DNA of 64,000 bases from Nitrospira sp. GTDB lineage: Bacteria; Nitrospirota; Nitrospiria; Nitrospirales; Nitrospiraceae. This document shows positions 1 through 8,160 of the stretch, piece after piece. The notes beneath the pieces are model-generated. The model saw nothing but the letters and a program-made list of their open reading frames with translations, had not been told where the DNA came from and did not search any database. The first letter of the stretch is position 1, and each line of letters starts with the position of its first letter. The stretch lies in contig SWDI01000002.1 in assembly GCA_005116955.1 (NCBI GenBank), positions 1,315-65,314 of the forward strand. Reading direction: 5' to 3'. A program made the position numbers and the translations under genes.

Positions 1-198
1 TGCCCCTATAACTTCGTGAAGACGAAACTCAAGCTGGAGACACTGGAGCAGGGGCAGGTGCTGTCGGTGCTTCTGGATGATGGAGATCCCATCCGCAATG
101 TTCCTCGTAGCGTCCAGAACGAAGGCCACACCGTGTTATCGCAGGAACGAGTCGACCATGCCTATCGGGTTTTGATCCGTCGAGAGGAGAGCGATTGA
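1..198 (+). CDS. TusA/SirA-family sulfurtransferase, 3' part only
   Basis: Reading frame 1 is open from the first base and begins in the middle of the family's conserved CPxx motif, here C-P-Y-N followed by FVKTKLKLE. This matches the small TusA/YedF/SirA proteins, in which the motif cysteine carries a persulfide sulfur. The remaining 65 residues cover the helix after the cysteine and the last strands (LLDDGDPIRNVPRS). The true start and roughly the first 10-15 residues lie before the window. The GTG at 16 could be read as a start, but it would remove the catalytic cysteine, so the gene is treated as truncated by the window edge. Its last 37 bases overlap the end of the convergent rsmI gene. 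The exact sulfur acceptor cannot be told from sequence. Confidence 0.85.
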   Translation, partial: CPYNFVKTKLKLETLEQGQVLSVLLDDGDPIRNVPRSVQNEGHTVLSQERVDHAYRVLIRREESD

Positions 199-965
199 GC
201 ACGGCGCATGTCTTGATCGTCTGAATCTATCCCATCTTTCCCTGCCAGGACGAGTGTCACGTCCCGTCCCCGAGTCGAGCTGAGTTTCGTACTGACCTCA
301 CAAGCCGTTCCGCGAATGATGTGCTCATTCGGCTTCGTTAAATCGTACGCCACAACTACAGAGCGTTGAGGAGCGATATCGCCAAGGCTCTTTAGTAGGC
401 GTGCGACCACTGTCCCTGTGCAGAAGGCAACGGTTGGACCATTTCTCTTCAGGGAATCCAGAAGGTATTGGGTGATACGTGAGGAGGCGCTCGGCAGATG
501 TCCAAGAAAATAGAAGGAGTCGCAGGGGAGTCCCGCAGCAGTCAGGGCTGCGATAATCGCAGAAGGACCGGGGACTGGAACCACCGGGATGCCATGCGTA
601 TGCGCAGCGGCTACGAGAAGATGGCCGGGGTCAGAGACGAGGGGGGAGCCACAATCCGATACGAGCGCAACATGAATGCCTTGCTGTAACCGTTGCAAAA
701 GAACCGCTGCTTTTTCTTGGAGATTTCTGGGCCCGTAGCTCGTCACGGTGGCCCGAATGCTATGATGCATCAGGAGTTGTTGCGTCATTTTTGGATCTTC
801 GGACGCGATCAGGTCTACCTTGCCGAGAATTCGAAGGGCGCGCACGGTTACGTCGTCGGGATGTCCAATGGGGACTGCGACCACGTAAAGCGTTCCGCTC
901 CGATGTGGACGGCTGACCGAAGTCATTGCCGCGCCAGCGTTTTGTTGACTCTGTTTGGTCGGCAT
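162..965 (-). CDS. rsmI: 16S rRNA 2'-O-ribose C1402 methyltransferase RsmI
   Basis: This is a SAM-dependent methyltransferase of the tetrapyrrole-methylase fold, which in E. coli methylates the 2'-OH of C1402 in the ribosomal P site. The protein has the RsmI N-terminal signature (GTLYVVAVPIGHPDDVTVRAL), then ASEDPKMTQQLL, the SDCGSPLVSDPG loop and the VPGPSAIIAALTAAGLP segment. Its 267 residues are slightly short of the usual 280-290. The start at 965 has only a weak GGA upstream; an internal ATG at 926 (MTSVSRPHRSG) is an alternative that would clear the hem-operon promoter at 945-974. It is transcribed divergently from the heme cluster and ends inside the TusA-like gene. Confidence 0.92.
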   Translation of the reverse strand: MPTKQSQQNAGAAMTSVSRPHRSGTLYVVAVPIGHPDDVTVRALRILGKVDLIASEDPKMTQQLLMHHSIRATVTSYGPRNLQEKAAVLLQRLQQGIHVALVSDCGSPLVSDPGHLLVAAAHTHGIPVVPVPGPSAIIAALTAAGLPCDSFYFLGHLPSASSRITQYLLDSLKRNGPTVAFCTGTVVARLLKSLGDIAPQRSVVVAYDLTKPNEHIIRGTACEVSTKLSSTRGRDVTLVLAGKDGIDSDDQDMRRAQSLSSRRIKTR

Positions 966-974
966 CGATATAAT
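945..974 (+). promoter_or_regulatory. Sigma-70-type promoter of the heme operon
   Basis: A -35 box TTGACT (945-950) and a perfect -10 box TATAAT (969-974) are separated by 18 bp. The predicted transcription start is near 981, about 45 bases before the ccsA/hemX-like gene. It lies between the divergent rsmI and the heme cluster, and overlaps the first rsmI codons if rsmI starts at 965. Confidence 0.7.
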
Positions 975-1027
975 TCCATGCTTATCTCGTCGAGGTTCGG
1001 TCTCTAGTCATTGCAGGGGTATTCCCG

Positions 1028-1819
1028 ATGGCAGCCGTTTGTTTCATGGTCACCATGGTCCTGTACTTCGTGGCCACGATGTCGTTTCTCGCGTATTTGC
1101 TGCGACGCTCCGAAGCCTTGTCAAATGTGTCATTAGCGATTACGGCGGCCGGCTTCATCTCCCATACCGTTGCCCTCGTTATCAGAATGGTCGAGGTCTC
1201 ATCAACGGTGCCGCCCAGCTTTTCGGACGCCCTTTCTTTTTTTTCCTGGATGATCATTCTTGTATTTGTGCTGGTCGAGTTTCGCCATCGGATTCATGTA
1301 CTTGGGTCCTTCATGGTGCCCTTAGCCTTGGTCTCCTTGGTCTCGTCTGCAGCCCTTCCGGAAACGGTCCCCACGCTTCAGCCTGTGTTCAAGACCTTGT
1401 GGTTTCATGTCACGCTCAGCATGTTGGGAACGGTGGGATTTACCGTCGCATTCGTGGCAGGAGTGATGTACCTGATTCAGGATCGGCTCCTCAAGTCGAA
1501 ACAGTTCAATGTCCTCTACAGCAAGTTGCCGGCACTCGACTTTCTCGATCATCTCAATCAGCAATCCATCGTCCTGGGGTTCCCCTTGCTGACCTTGGGA
1601 ATCGTCACGGGAGCCATCTCGGCTGAGTTTGCGCGTGGATCCTATGTCAGTTGGAACCCTGAGCAAATCTGGGCACTGGTCACCTGGGTCTTCTATTTCG
1701 TCGTGCTGCTTGGACGGCTGACCGTCGGGTGGAGGGCGAAGCGCGCGGCGTATCTGACAGTCATCGGGTTCGCGTGTGTCATTCTCACATTAGTCGGTGT
1801 GGTGCTGAAAGAAACCTAG
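1028..1819 (+). CDS. CcsA/HemX-like cytochrome c assembly membrane protein
   Basis: A 263-residue polytopic membrane protein with about eight hydrophobic segments. Near residues 205-225 it has a tryptophan-rich stretch (GSYVSWNPEQIWALVTW) that resembles the heme-handling WWD loop of CcsA/CcmC proteins, although the usual WDPKE reads WNPEQ here. The family either presents heme for cytochrome c maturation or, as HemX, sits in hem operons and modulates HemA. Its position as first gene before hemA supports the HemX-like reading; the sequence alone does not separate the two roles. The start is the ATG at 1028, preceded by a GCAGGGG stretch, and hemA follows 31 bp after its stop. Confidence 0.8.
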   Translation: MAAVCFMVTMVLYFVATMSFLAYLLRRSEALSNVSLAITAAGFISHTVALVIRMVEVSSTVPPSFSDALSFFSWMIILVFVLVEFRHRIHVLGSFMVPLALVSLVSSAALPETVPTLQPVFKTLWFHVTLSMLGTVGFTVAFVAGVMYLIQDRLLKSKQFNVLYSKLPALDFLDHLNQQSIVLGFPLLTLGIVTGAISAEFARGSYVSWNPEQIWALVTWVFYFVVLLGRLTVGWRAKRAAYLTVIGFACVILTLVGVVLKET

Positions 1820-1850
1820 GGCCTGGTCACTATATGCGGTTGTTGGTCAC

Positions 1851-3242
1851 ATGCATCTGATCGTCGTAGGGTTGAGTCATAAGACGGCTCCGGTCGAGAT
1901 TCGAGAGAGACTGGCGGTTCCCGAGAGCCGTCTTGGCGAGGCGCTCACTCGTCTCTGTTCGTACCCTGGGGTCAAGGAAGGCATCCTGCTCTCGACCTGT
2001 AATCGAGTTGAAGTCTATTCAATTGTCGATGACGTAGAAACCGGCTATGAACGTATTCAGGAGTTTCTTGCCGACACCCATCTGTCGTTGTCTTCCGAGC
2101 AATTGACCCCTCACCTCTATTGGCATACCGGCGATCGAGCGATCGGTCACTTGTTCAGAGTCGCTGCCAGTCTCGATTCTATGATTATCGGGGAATCTCA
2201 AATCCTGGGACAACTGAAGGGTGCGTTTGAAGTCGCGCTGGCCCATAAGACGACCGGTGTGATCATGAACAAGGTCGTGAAGAAGGCCATCTCGGTGGCC
2301 AAGCGGGTGCGGACCGAAACGAAAATTGCAGAAATGGCGGTCTCGGTCAGCTATGCCGCTGTCGAACTGGCGAAGAAGATCTTTTCGGATCTTCACGAGA
2401 AGACGGTGTTGTTGGTTGGTGCCGGTGAAATGGCTAAGCTGGCCGCGCGCCATTTGATTGCTCATGGTGTGAGGCATGTGCGCATTACGACGAGGACTCC
2501 ACAACATGCGGTCGATCTTGCCGCGAAATTCGGCGGGACGGCCGTTCCATTCGATCAGTTCAAGGATGACATGGCTTCGGCGGATATTGTGCTGGTCTCG
2601 ACGGGAGCGGCCCATTATCTTGTCGGCGCGGAGGATGTGCATCGTGCGGTCGAAGAGCGCATGAACCGTCCGATGTTCTTGATCGATATTTCAGTTCCTC
2701 GGAATATCGACCCGGCCGTTCGCCATGTCGACAATGCGTTTCTCTTCGATATTGATGATCTCACACAGCGCGTTGAACAGAACCGAGCCGGGCGTGTGCA
2801 GGAGGCTGAGAAGGCCGAGCGGATGGTTTTGGAAGAAGTGACTATCATGCTGGATTGGATGAAATCCTTGGAGGTCACTCCGACGATCGTCGCGCTGAGG
2901 AGCCACGTCGACGACCTGAAGCGGGCGGAGGTCGACAAGGTGCTTACGCGATTGCCGCACCTATCTCTTCAGGACCGTGAACTGGTTGAAGGCCTTGCCT
3001 CCTCGATCGTCAATAAATTAATTCATCGCACGATGGTCACCCTCAAGGCCGAAGTCAACTCCTCGAATGGCCCGGCGTTCGTCGAAGCGGCCCGGCGATT
3101 TTTCTCTCTCGACCAACCGGCTGCGTCTGTTCAACAGATCGAGCCTTCTAGAGAGTCGCCGCGGTATCATCCTGAGAACGCTGCAGAGTCGGGTGCCGAG
3201 GATCCAGTTTCAGAAACATCAGTCCGTAAACGAGCCCGCTGA
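1851..3242 (+). CDS. hemA: Glutamyl-tRNA reductase
   Basis: Catalyses NADPH-dependent reduction of Glu-tRNA(Glu) to glutamate-1-semialdehyde, the first committed step of the C5 heme pathway. The N-terminal catalytic domain shows VVGLSHKTAPVEIRERL and the STCNRVEVY motif with the nucleophilic Cys50. The SMIIGESQILGQLKGA segment, the NADPH-binding domain (LLVGAGEMAKLAARHL, about residues 185-205) and the ISVPRNIDP motif follow, then a helical dimerisation domain and a polar tail. At 463 residues it is somewhat longer than typical because of that C-terminal tail. It lies between the HemX-like gene and hemC in the same operon. The ATG at 1851 has no strong Shine-Dalgarno sequence, but no better start is seen. 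Confidence 0.97.
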   Translation: MHLIVVGLSHKTAPVEIRERLAVPESRLGEALTRLCSYPGVKEGILLSTCNRVEVYSIVDDVETGYERIQEFLADTHLSLSSEQLTPHLYWHTGDRAIGHLFRVAASLDSMIIGESQILGQLKGAFEVALAHKTTGVIMNKVVKKAISVAKRVRTETKIAEMAVSVSYAAVELAKKIFSDLHEKTVLLVGAGEMAKLAARHLIAHGVRHVRITTRTPQHAVDLAAKFGGTAVPFDQFKDDMASADIVLVSTGAAHYLVGAEDVHRAVEERMNRPMFLIDISVPRNIDPAVRHVDNAFLFDIDDLTQRVEQNRAGRVQEAEKAERMVLEEVTIMLDWMKSLEVTPTIVALRSHVDDLKRAEVDKVLTRLPHLSLQDRELVEGLASSIVNKLIHRTMVTLKAEVNSSNGPAFVEAARRFFSLDQPAASVQQIEPSRESPRYHPENAAESGAEDPVSETSVRKRAR

Positions 3243-3269
3243 TCGGCGGGTAACGAAAAGAGTTTCATC

Positions 3270-4217
3270 GTGTCGATACTGAACGGCCAACGCGCAACCT
3301 TGGTTCTGGGAACGAGAGGAAGCAAGTTGGCGCTTTGCCAAAGTGAATGGTTTCAGTCCAAGGTTCAGGATGTGGTGCCGGAGGTCCGGGTTGTGCTCAA
3401 GAAAATTCAGACGTCCGGCGACAAGATCGTCGACGTGCCATTGGCAAAAATCGGGGGGAAAGGCCTGTTCGTCAAGGAAATTGAGGACGCCTTGCTCGCG
3501 GGTGAGGTCGATTTTGCGGTTCACAGTATGAAGGATGTTCCGGCGCAATTGCCCGAAGGTCTCGACATCCTTTGTGTGCCTCCGCGTGAAGATGCTCGTG
3601 ACGCCCTTATCAGTCGTGAAGGATGCTCATTTCAGGACCTTCCATTCGGTGCCAGCATTGGGACTGCAAGCCTTCGACGCCAGGCGCAACTGTTACAAGC
3701 CAGGCCAGACCTGAAGATCGCGATGTTGCGCGGGAATCTGGATACGCGATTAAAGAAACTCAAAGAGGGCCAGTTCGATGCCATCGTCTTGGCCGCTGCT
3801 GGTCTACATCGGTTAGGGTGGTCTCAGACCATCACGGAATATCTTTCTCCCATCCTCAGTCTGCCTGCAATCGGACAAGGAGCCCTTGGGATCGAAGGCC
3901 GGACGAGCGATACCTTCGTGCGTTCCGTCTTATCTCGACTCAGCCATCAGGCCACCCATACGACCGTGACCGCAGAGCGGGCCTTTCTGTGCCGCCTAGA
4001 AGGAGGCTGTCAGGTGCCCATCGCAGCCCACGCAACCCTGTCCGGAGAGCAGTTGGTCTTGGATGGTCTTGTCGCCACGGTCGATGGGAAGACCGTTCTT
4101 CGTGACCAGATTGAGGGGACGAGTCAGCAGGCGCATGCTCTCGGTGTCCAATTGGCGGAACGATTACTGACTCGTGGGGGGGACAAGATTCTCCGGGAGA
4201 TTTACGGATCAGCGTGA
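3270..4217 (+). CDS. hemC: Porphobilinogen deaminase (hydroxymethylbilane synthase)
   Basis: Polymerises four porphobilinogen units into hydroxymethylbilane. Signatures are LVLGTRGSKLALCQSEW at the N-terminus, KIQTSGDKI, the DFAVHSMKDVPAQLP segment, GTASLRRQAQLL, and the dipyrromethane-cofactor attachment region LEGGCQVPIAAHA with the cysteine near residue 246. The length of 315 is normal. The start is a GTG at 3270. Its stop overlaps the GTG of the next gene (cobA-hemD) by four bases, which implies translational coupling in the heme operon. Confidence 0.97.
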   Translation: MSILNGQRATLVLGTRGSKLALCQSEWFQSKVQDVVPEVRVVLKKIQTSGDKIVDVPLAKIGGKGLFVKEIEDALLAGEVDFAVHSMKDVPAQLPEGLDILCVPPREDARDALISREGCSFQDLPFGASIGTASLRRQAQLLQARPDLKIAMLRGNLDTRLKKLKEGQFDAIVLAAAGLHRLGWSQTITEYLSPILSLPAIGQGALGIEGRTSDTFVRSVLSRLSHQATHTTVTAERAFLCRLEGGCQVPIAAHATLSGEQLVLDGLVATVDGKTVLRDQIEGTSQQAHALGVQLAERLLTRGGDKILREIYGSA

Positions 4218-5785
4218 ACATGGTACGACGAAACAAGAAGGGGAAGGTCTATTTAGTCGGAGCTGGTCCGGGAGACCCTGGTTTGTTGACTCTTCGAGGA
4301 AAAGAGTGTCTTGAGCAGGCTGACGTGGTCCTCTACGATTATCTGGCTAACCCCGCCCTCCTTGCCCATGCCCGAGATGAATCGGAGCGGGTGTATGTCG
4401 GACGCAGAGGTAAAGGGAAATACCCTGAGCAGGATGCGATCAATCGTCTGCTGATTGAACGAGCCAGCGCAGGCAGCGTGGTTGTACGGTTGAAGGGAGG
4501 CGATCCGTTTGTCTTTGGGCGAGGAGGAGAGGAGGCGGAAGCGCTTGCGTCGGCCGAGATCGAATTCGAAATCGTTCCTGGGGTGACCGCTGCGGTTGCT
4601 GCCCCTGCCTATGCCGGTATTCCGGTGACTCATCGAACGTTGGCATCTACGCTGACGATTGTGACCGGACATGAAGATCCAGAAAAGCCTTCAACGGCCC
4701 TAGATTGGTCGAGGCTGGCGACGAGCCAAGGGACGCTTGTCTTTCTCATGGGCATGAAAAATCTTTCGACGATCGCCGCGACCCTCCTAGCCGAAGGGCG
4801 AGCGGGGTCTACGCCAGTGGCGATCATTCGGTGGGGAACGAGAGTCTCCCAGCAGACCGTTGTTGGTACATTGGCTGATATTGTGGAGAAGGCCGAAGCT
4901 GAAAAAATGGAGCCGCCTACCGTCATTGTCGTGGGGGAGGTCGTTCGACTTCGGTCGAAGCTCAACTGGTTCGAGCAGCGCCCGCTCTTTGGCAAACGTG
5001 TGCTGATAACGCGCGCGAAAGAACAAGCTGGTGAGTTGGCTACCCGCTTGGCCAGCTATGGAGCTGAACCGGTCGAAGCTCCGACGATCAAGATCGTTCC
5101 CCCTCCAGACTGGGCGTCTGTGGATCACGCGATTTCCGAGATCAGGACGTACGATTGGATTATTTTTACCAGCGTCAATGGCGTGAGCCGTTTCATGACC
5201 AGGCTGTTCGCTCGGGGGCTCGACTCACGCTGCTTAGCCGGACGGCAGCTGTGCTGTATTGGGCCCCGCACGGCTGAGGAGTTGGAAAAGTTTGGGGTCA
5301 AAGCGGATGTGGTTCCTGCAGAATATCAGGCAGAAGGAGTGTTAGCCGCACTGAGTCGGCAGGATGTACAAAACACCCGTATCCTGATCCCTCGGGCCGA
5401 AGTGGCCAGAGAGCTCTTGCCGGACGAACTTCGTGCGGCCGGGGCACATGTCGATGTCATCCCCGTGTACCGAACGCTCACACCAGGCCAGGATTCCGCG
5501 GAATGGCGGCAGGAGCTTATGGATCATCGGATTCATGTCGTCACGTTTACAAGTTCGTCCACGGTCCACAACTTTGTTGCGATGCTTGGCGGTACGGAAG
5601 CGGTGAAGCCGCTCGTGCAATCCGTTATGATTGCGTGCATCGGACCCATTACAGCCAAGACCGCAGAGGAATATGGTTTGACGGTCTCGATCATGCCGGA
5701 TGCGAACACGATTCCCGCACTGGTGGATGCGATCGCCCACCATTATGAAAGCCGTGAGCAGGTTGCCACGGGAGCGCCGCAGTAA
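4214..5785 (+). CDS. cobA-hemD: Fused uroporphyrinogen-III C-methyltransferase / uroporphyrinogen-III synthase
   Basis: A two-domain protein of 523 residues. Residues about 10-255 are a SUMT/CobA methyltransferase (VYLVGAGPGDPGLLTLRG, VRLKGGDPFVFGRGGEE, VPGVTAAVAAPAYAGIPVTHR) that makes precorrin-2 for siroheme and cobalamin. Residues about 260-515 are a HemD-type uroporphyrinogen-III synthase (KRVLITRAKEQAGELATRL, TSVNGVSRF, FTSSSTVHNFV, ACIGPITAKTAEEYGL) that cyclises the HemC product. The fusion puts the branch-point maker and one of its consumers in one polypeptide, an arrangement known in several phyla. The GTG at 4214 overlaps hemC by four bases; the ATG at 4220 is an alternative start. 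Confidence 0.95.
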   Translation: MNMVRRNKKGKVYLVGAGPGDPGLLTLRGKECLEQADVVLYDYLANPALLAHARDESERVYVGRRGKGKYPEQDAINRLLIERASAGSVVVRLKGGDPFVFGRGGEEAEALASAEIEFEIVPGVTAAVAAPAYAGIPVTHRTLASTLTIVTGHEDPEKPSTALDWSRLATSQGTLVFLMGMKNLSTIAATLLAEGRAGSTPVAIIRWGTRVSQQTVVGTLADIVEKAEAEKMEPPTVIVVGEVVRLRSKLNWFEQRPLFGKRVLITRAKEQAGELATRLASYGAEPVEAPTIKIVPPPDWASVDHAISEIRTYDWIIFTSVNGVSRFMTRLFARGLDSRCLAGRQLCCIGPRTAEELEKFGVKADVVPAEYQAEGVLAALSRQDVQNTRILIPRAEVARELLPDELRAAGAHVDVIPVYRTLTPGQDSAEWRQELMDHRIHVVTFTSSSTVHNFVAMLGGTEAVKPLVQSVMIACIGPITAKTAEEYGLTVSIMPDANTIPALVDAIAHHYESREQVATGAPQ

Positions 5786-5834
5786 TGAACGCACACACCA
5801 TGTGCGATGGCCTTATACAAGGAGGGAGAGCCAG

Positions 5835-6227
5835 ATGGTTCCTGTCAAGTCGTTCATGATTCCCCGAGAAAAGTTCGTGACGGTGCCTCGTGATACCGAT
5901 ACACAAACGGCCGCCCGCATCATGCGTGACCGTGGGATCGGCAGTCTGTTCGTAACCAATGACCGTGAGATTGTTGGAATCATCACGGATACGGACATGA
6001 TGCGTAGAGTGGTGGCAGCCGGAGCAGACGCGATTAAGACCACGGTCGAGCAAATTATGTCGGCTCCGATCATGACCATCGAGGAGAGTAAGACGTTGTT
6101 GGATGCCAATGATCTGATGGCGCAATCGCATGTTCGTCACTTGGGAGTGACCCGCGAGGGGAAGCTGGTCGGGGTCATCTCCGTTCGTGACCTGGTCGTG
6201 TTCTTGACGAACCTTCCACGAAAGTAA
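5835..6227 (+). CDS. Two-CBS-domain protein in the heme operon
   Basis: A 130-residue protein made of a tandem CBS pair. The repeats are seen as [20 protein letters not shown]...[25 protein letters not shown] and [48 protein letters not shown]. Such stand-alone pairs usually bind adenosine nucleotides or similar ligands and act as sensors; there is no catalytic domain. The start at 5835 is chosen because GGAGGG lies at 5821-5826 with an 8-base spacer; longer in-frame extensions would run into the end of cobA-hemD. It sits between cobA-hemD and hemB (7 bp before hemB), so it is probably co-transcribed with heme genes. A role in controlling the pathway is only an inference. Confidence 0.88.
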   Translation: MVPVKSFMIPREKFVTVPRDTDTQTAARIMRDRGIGSLFVTNDREIVGIITDTDMMRRVVAAGADAIKTTVEQIMSAPIMTIEESKTLLDANDLMAQSHVRHLGVTREGKLVGVISVRDLVVFLTNLPRK

Positions 6228-6234
6228 GGGAGTT

Positions 6235-7206
6235 ATGGCGTTTCCAATCCAGCGTCTCCGACGGCTGCGACAACATGAATCGTTGCGTCGGATGGTACGT
6301 GAAACGATGCTGTCGCCGTCAGATTTTATCTATCCGCTGTTTGTGGTCGAGGGACAGGGTCGCCGTGAAGAGATTCCGTCGATGCCGGGCCAATTTCGGC
6401 TCTCCGTCGATCTCTTGGTCAAAGAGGCGGGAGAAATTCAGGCATTAGGTATCCCGGCCATCATTCTTTTTGGCATTCCAGCGAGCAAAGACGCCCGTGG
6501 GAGCTCAGGGTGGGATCCAAACGGGATTGTGCAGCGGGCCATCAGAGCCGTCAAACAACAGGTACCGGGATTGCTTGTGATCACGGATGTCTGTATCGAC
6601 GAGTATACCGACCATGGACATTGCGGAATCGTCAAGGATGGAAAGGTTCTCAATGATGAGACGCTCGAGTGCCTCACGGTCATGGCACGCACGCATGCCG
6701 AAGCTGGAGCCGATATGGTCGCACCGTCGGATATGATGGATGGTCGTGTGGCTGCGATCAGACGCGAATTAGATCGCTCCGGGTTCTCTGAGCTGCCGAT
6801 TCTGGCCTATGCGGCCAAGTTTTCCTCTTGTTTCTATGCCCCGTTTCGCGATGCTGCGTTTTCCAGTCCTCAATTTGGTGACCGACAGTCCTATCAGATG
6901 GACCCGGCGAATGCGCGCGAAGCGCTTCGCGAGATCGATCTCGATGTCGAAGAAGGTGCCGATATCGTCATGGTCAAACCGGCGTTGCCGTATCTGGACA
7001 TTATTGCGCTGGCCCGCGCTCGTACACTCCTCCCTCTCGCTGCGTATCAGGTGAGCGGTGAGTACAGTATGATTAAAGCGGCAGCAAGGGCGGGGTGGCT
7101 TGATGAGTCACGTGCCATGATGGAATCGCTGTTGGCAATCAAACGGGCAGGAGCCGATCTGATCTTGTCGTACTTTGCCAAAGATGCTGTCAAGCTGCTT
7201 CGTTGA
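6235..7206 (+). CDS. hemB: Delta-aminolevulinic acid dehydratase (porphobilinogen synthase)
   Basis: Condenses two 5-aminolevulinate molecules to porphobilinogen. The 323-residue protein has both Schiff-base lysines of the family: Lys195 in the [16 protein letters not shown] segment and Lys248 in [12 protein letters not shown]. The metal site reads C120-x-D122-x7-C130 ([14 protein letters not shown]), a mixture of the zinc type (three cysteines) and the magnesium type (aspartates). The N-terminus ([29 protein letters not shown]) is typical. It is the last recognised heme gene of the operon; ribF begins 7 bp downstream. Confidence 0.97.
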   Translation: MAFPIQRLRRLRQHESLRRMVRETMLSPSDFIYPLFVVEGQGRREEIPSMPGQFRLSVDLLVKEAGEIQALGIPAIILFGIPASKDARGSSGWDPNGIVQRAIRAVKQQVPGLLVITDVCIDEYTDHGHCGIVKDGKVLNDETLECLTVMARTHAEAGADMVAPSDMMDGRVAAIRRELDRSGFSELPILAYAAKFSSCFYAPFRDAAFSSPQFGDRQSYQMDPANAREALREIDLDVEEGADIVMVKPALPYLDIIALARARTLLPLAAYQVSGEYSMIKAAARAGWLDESRAMMESLLAIKRAGADLILSYFAKDAVKLLR

Positions 7207-7212
7207 CCGACG

Positions 7213-8160
7213 ATGAACGTGACCCGCGGATATTCGGATGAGGTCGTGCGGGCGTATCCGGTGGGGACCATCGGGAATTTCGATGGGCATCATCTCGGGC
7301 ATCATGCGCTCTTGAAACGGGTAGTCGAGACGGCTCGCTGTGCCGGGGGAACCGCTGTCGTCCTGACGTTCGATCCTCACCCGGTGAAAATTCTTGCGCC
7401 TCACGTTGATCTGCGGTTCCTAACGAGTGCAGACGAAAAGTGTGCTCGTTTCGAACAAGCGGGAATTGATGAAGTGGTCTCTCTGGAGTTCACGCAAGCC
7501 TTTGCTGCCTTCTCTCCGGAGATATTCGCTGAGCAGGTTCTTTCCAAGGGACTTGGGCTGAAAGAGGTGTTTGTCGGACAACATTTTGCCTTTGGCCACA
7601 AACGAGTAGGGAAGATCGATGATTTGATTGCTCTCGGCAAACAATTCGGTTTTGTTGTCCATCCGACTCCTCCGGTGATGATCGATGGAGGAGTGGTCAG
7701 CTCGACGAGAATCAGGCAGCTGATCAACTCCGGACAGGTTGATCAAGCGGCTGGGTTACTTGGCCGACACTATGCGCTGAGCGGAGTCGTCGCTCCGGGC
7801 GAGGGGAGAGGGCGAAGACTTGGATGTGCGACTGCGAACCTTCGACTGCCTTCAGGCCGTGTGGCTCCGGCTGACGGGATTTATGCTTCCGTCACGATCC
7901 TGAATCAGGAACGGTATGATTCCATCGCCTATGTCGGTACAAGACCCACCTTTGATGGTGGTGAGCGGGGCTTGGAAGTGTCCATCCTGGATGGGACTCA
8001 CGAGCTGTATGGACGCACGCTCTCGGTTGAGTTTATCAGTCGTATCCGAGGCGACGCACAGTTTAATAGTGGAGAAGCGTTGAGCCGACAGATCGCGTCC
8101 GACGTGGATTCTGCGAGGGGCATCCTCCGTCGATATCATGAAACAATCGGAAAGCAATGA
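7213..8160 (+). CDS. ribF: Bifunctional riboflavin kinase / FAD synthetase
   Basis: Phosphorylates riboflavin to FMN and adenylylates FMN to FAD. The N-terminal nucleotidyltransferase half shows the TIGNFDGHHLGH motif, LTFDPHPVKIL and VVSSTRIRQLI. The C-terminal kinase half shows GVVAPGEGRGRRLGCATANL and the TRPTFDGGERGLEVSILD segment, then a YGRTLSVEFISRIR end. The length of 315 residues is normal. The usual GNFDGVHLGH reads GNFDGHHLGH here. The start is the ATG at 7213, close behind hemB, and the last 23 bases overlap the longest version of tilS. Confidence 0.96.
   Translation: MNVTRGYSDEVVRAYPVGTIGNFDGHHLGHHALLKRVVETARCAGGTAVVLTFDPHPVKILAPHVDLRFLTSADEKCARFEQAGIDEVVSLEFTQAFAAFSPEIFAEQVLSKGLGLKEVFVGQHFAFGHKRVGKIDDLIALGKQFGFVVHPTPPVMIDGGVVSSTRIRQLINSGQVDQAAGLLGRHYALSGVVAPGEGRGRRLGCATANLRLPSGRVAPADGIYASVTILNQERYDSIAYVGTRPTFDGGERGLEVSILDGTHELYGRTLSVEFISRIRGDAQFNSGEALSRQIASDVDSARGILRRYHETIGKQ

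Noticed and set aside
955..1626. A 223-codon plus-strand frame overlapping the ccsA/hemX-like gene
   Set aside because: It is in another frame of the membrane protein gene, lacks conserved motifs and is Ser/Arg-rich as shadow frames are.
5700..5834. A longer N-terminus for the CBS-domain protein
   Set aside because: The extension is Arg-rich, overlaps cobA-hemD and lacks a ribosome-binding site, while 5835 has a strong one.
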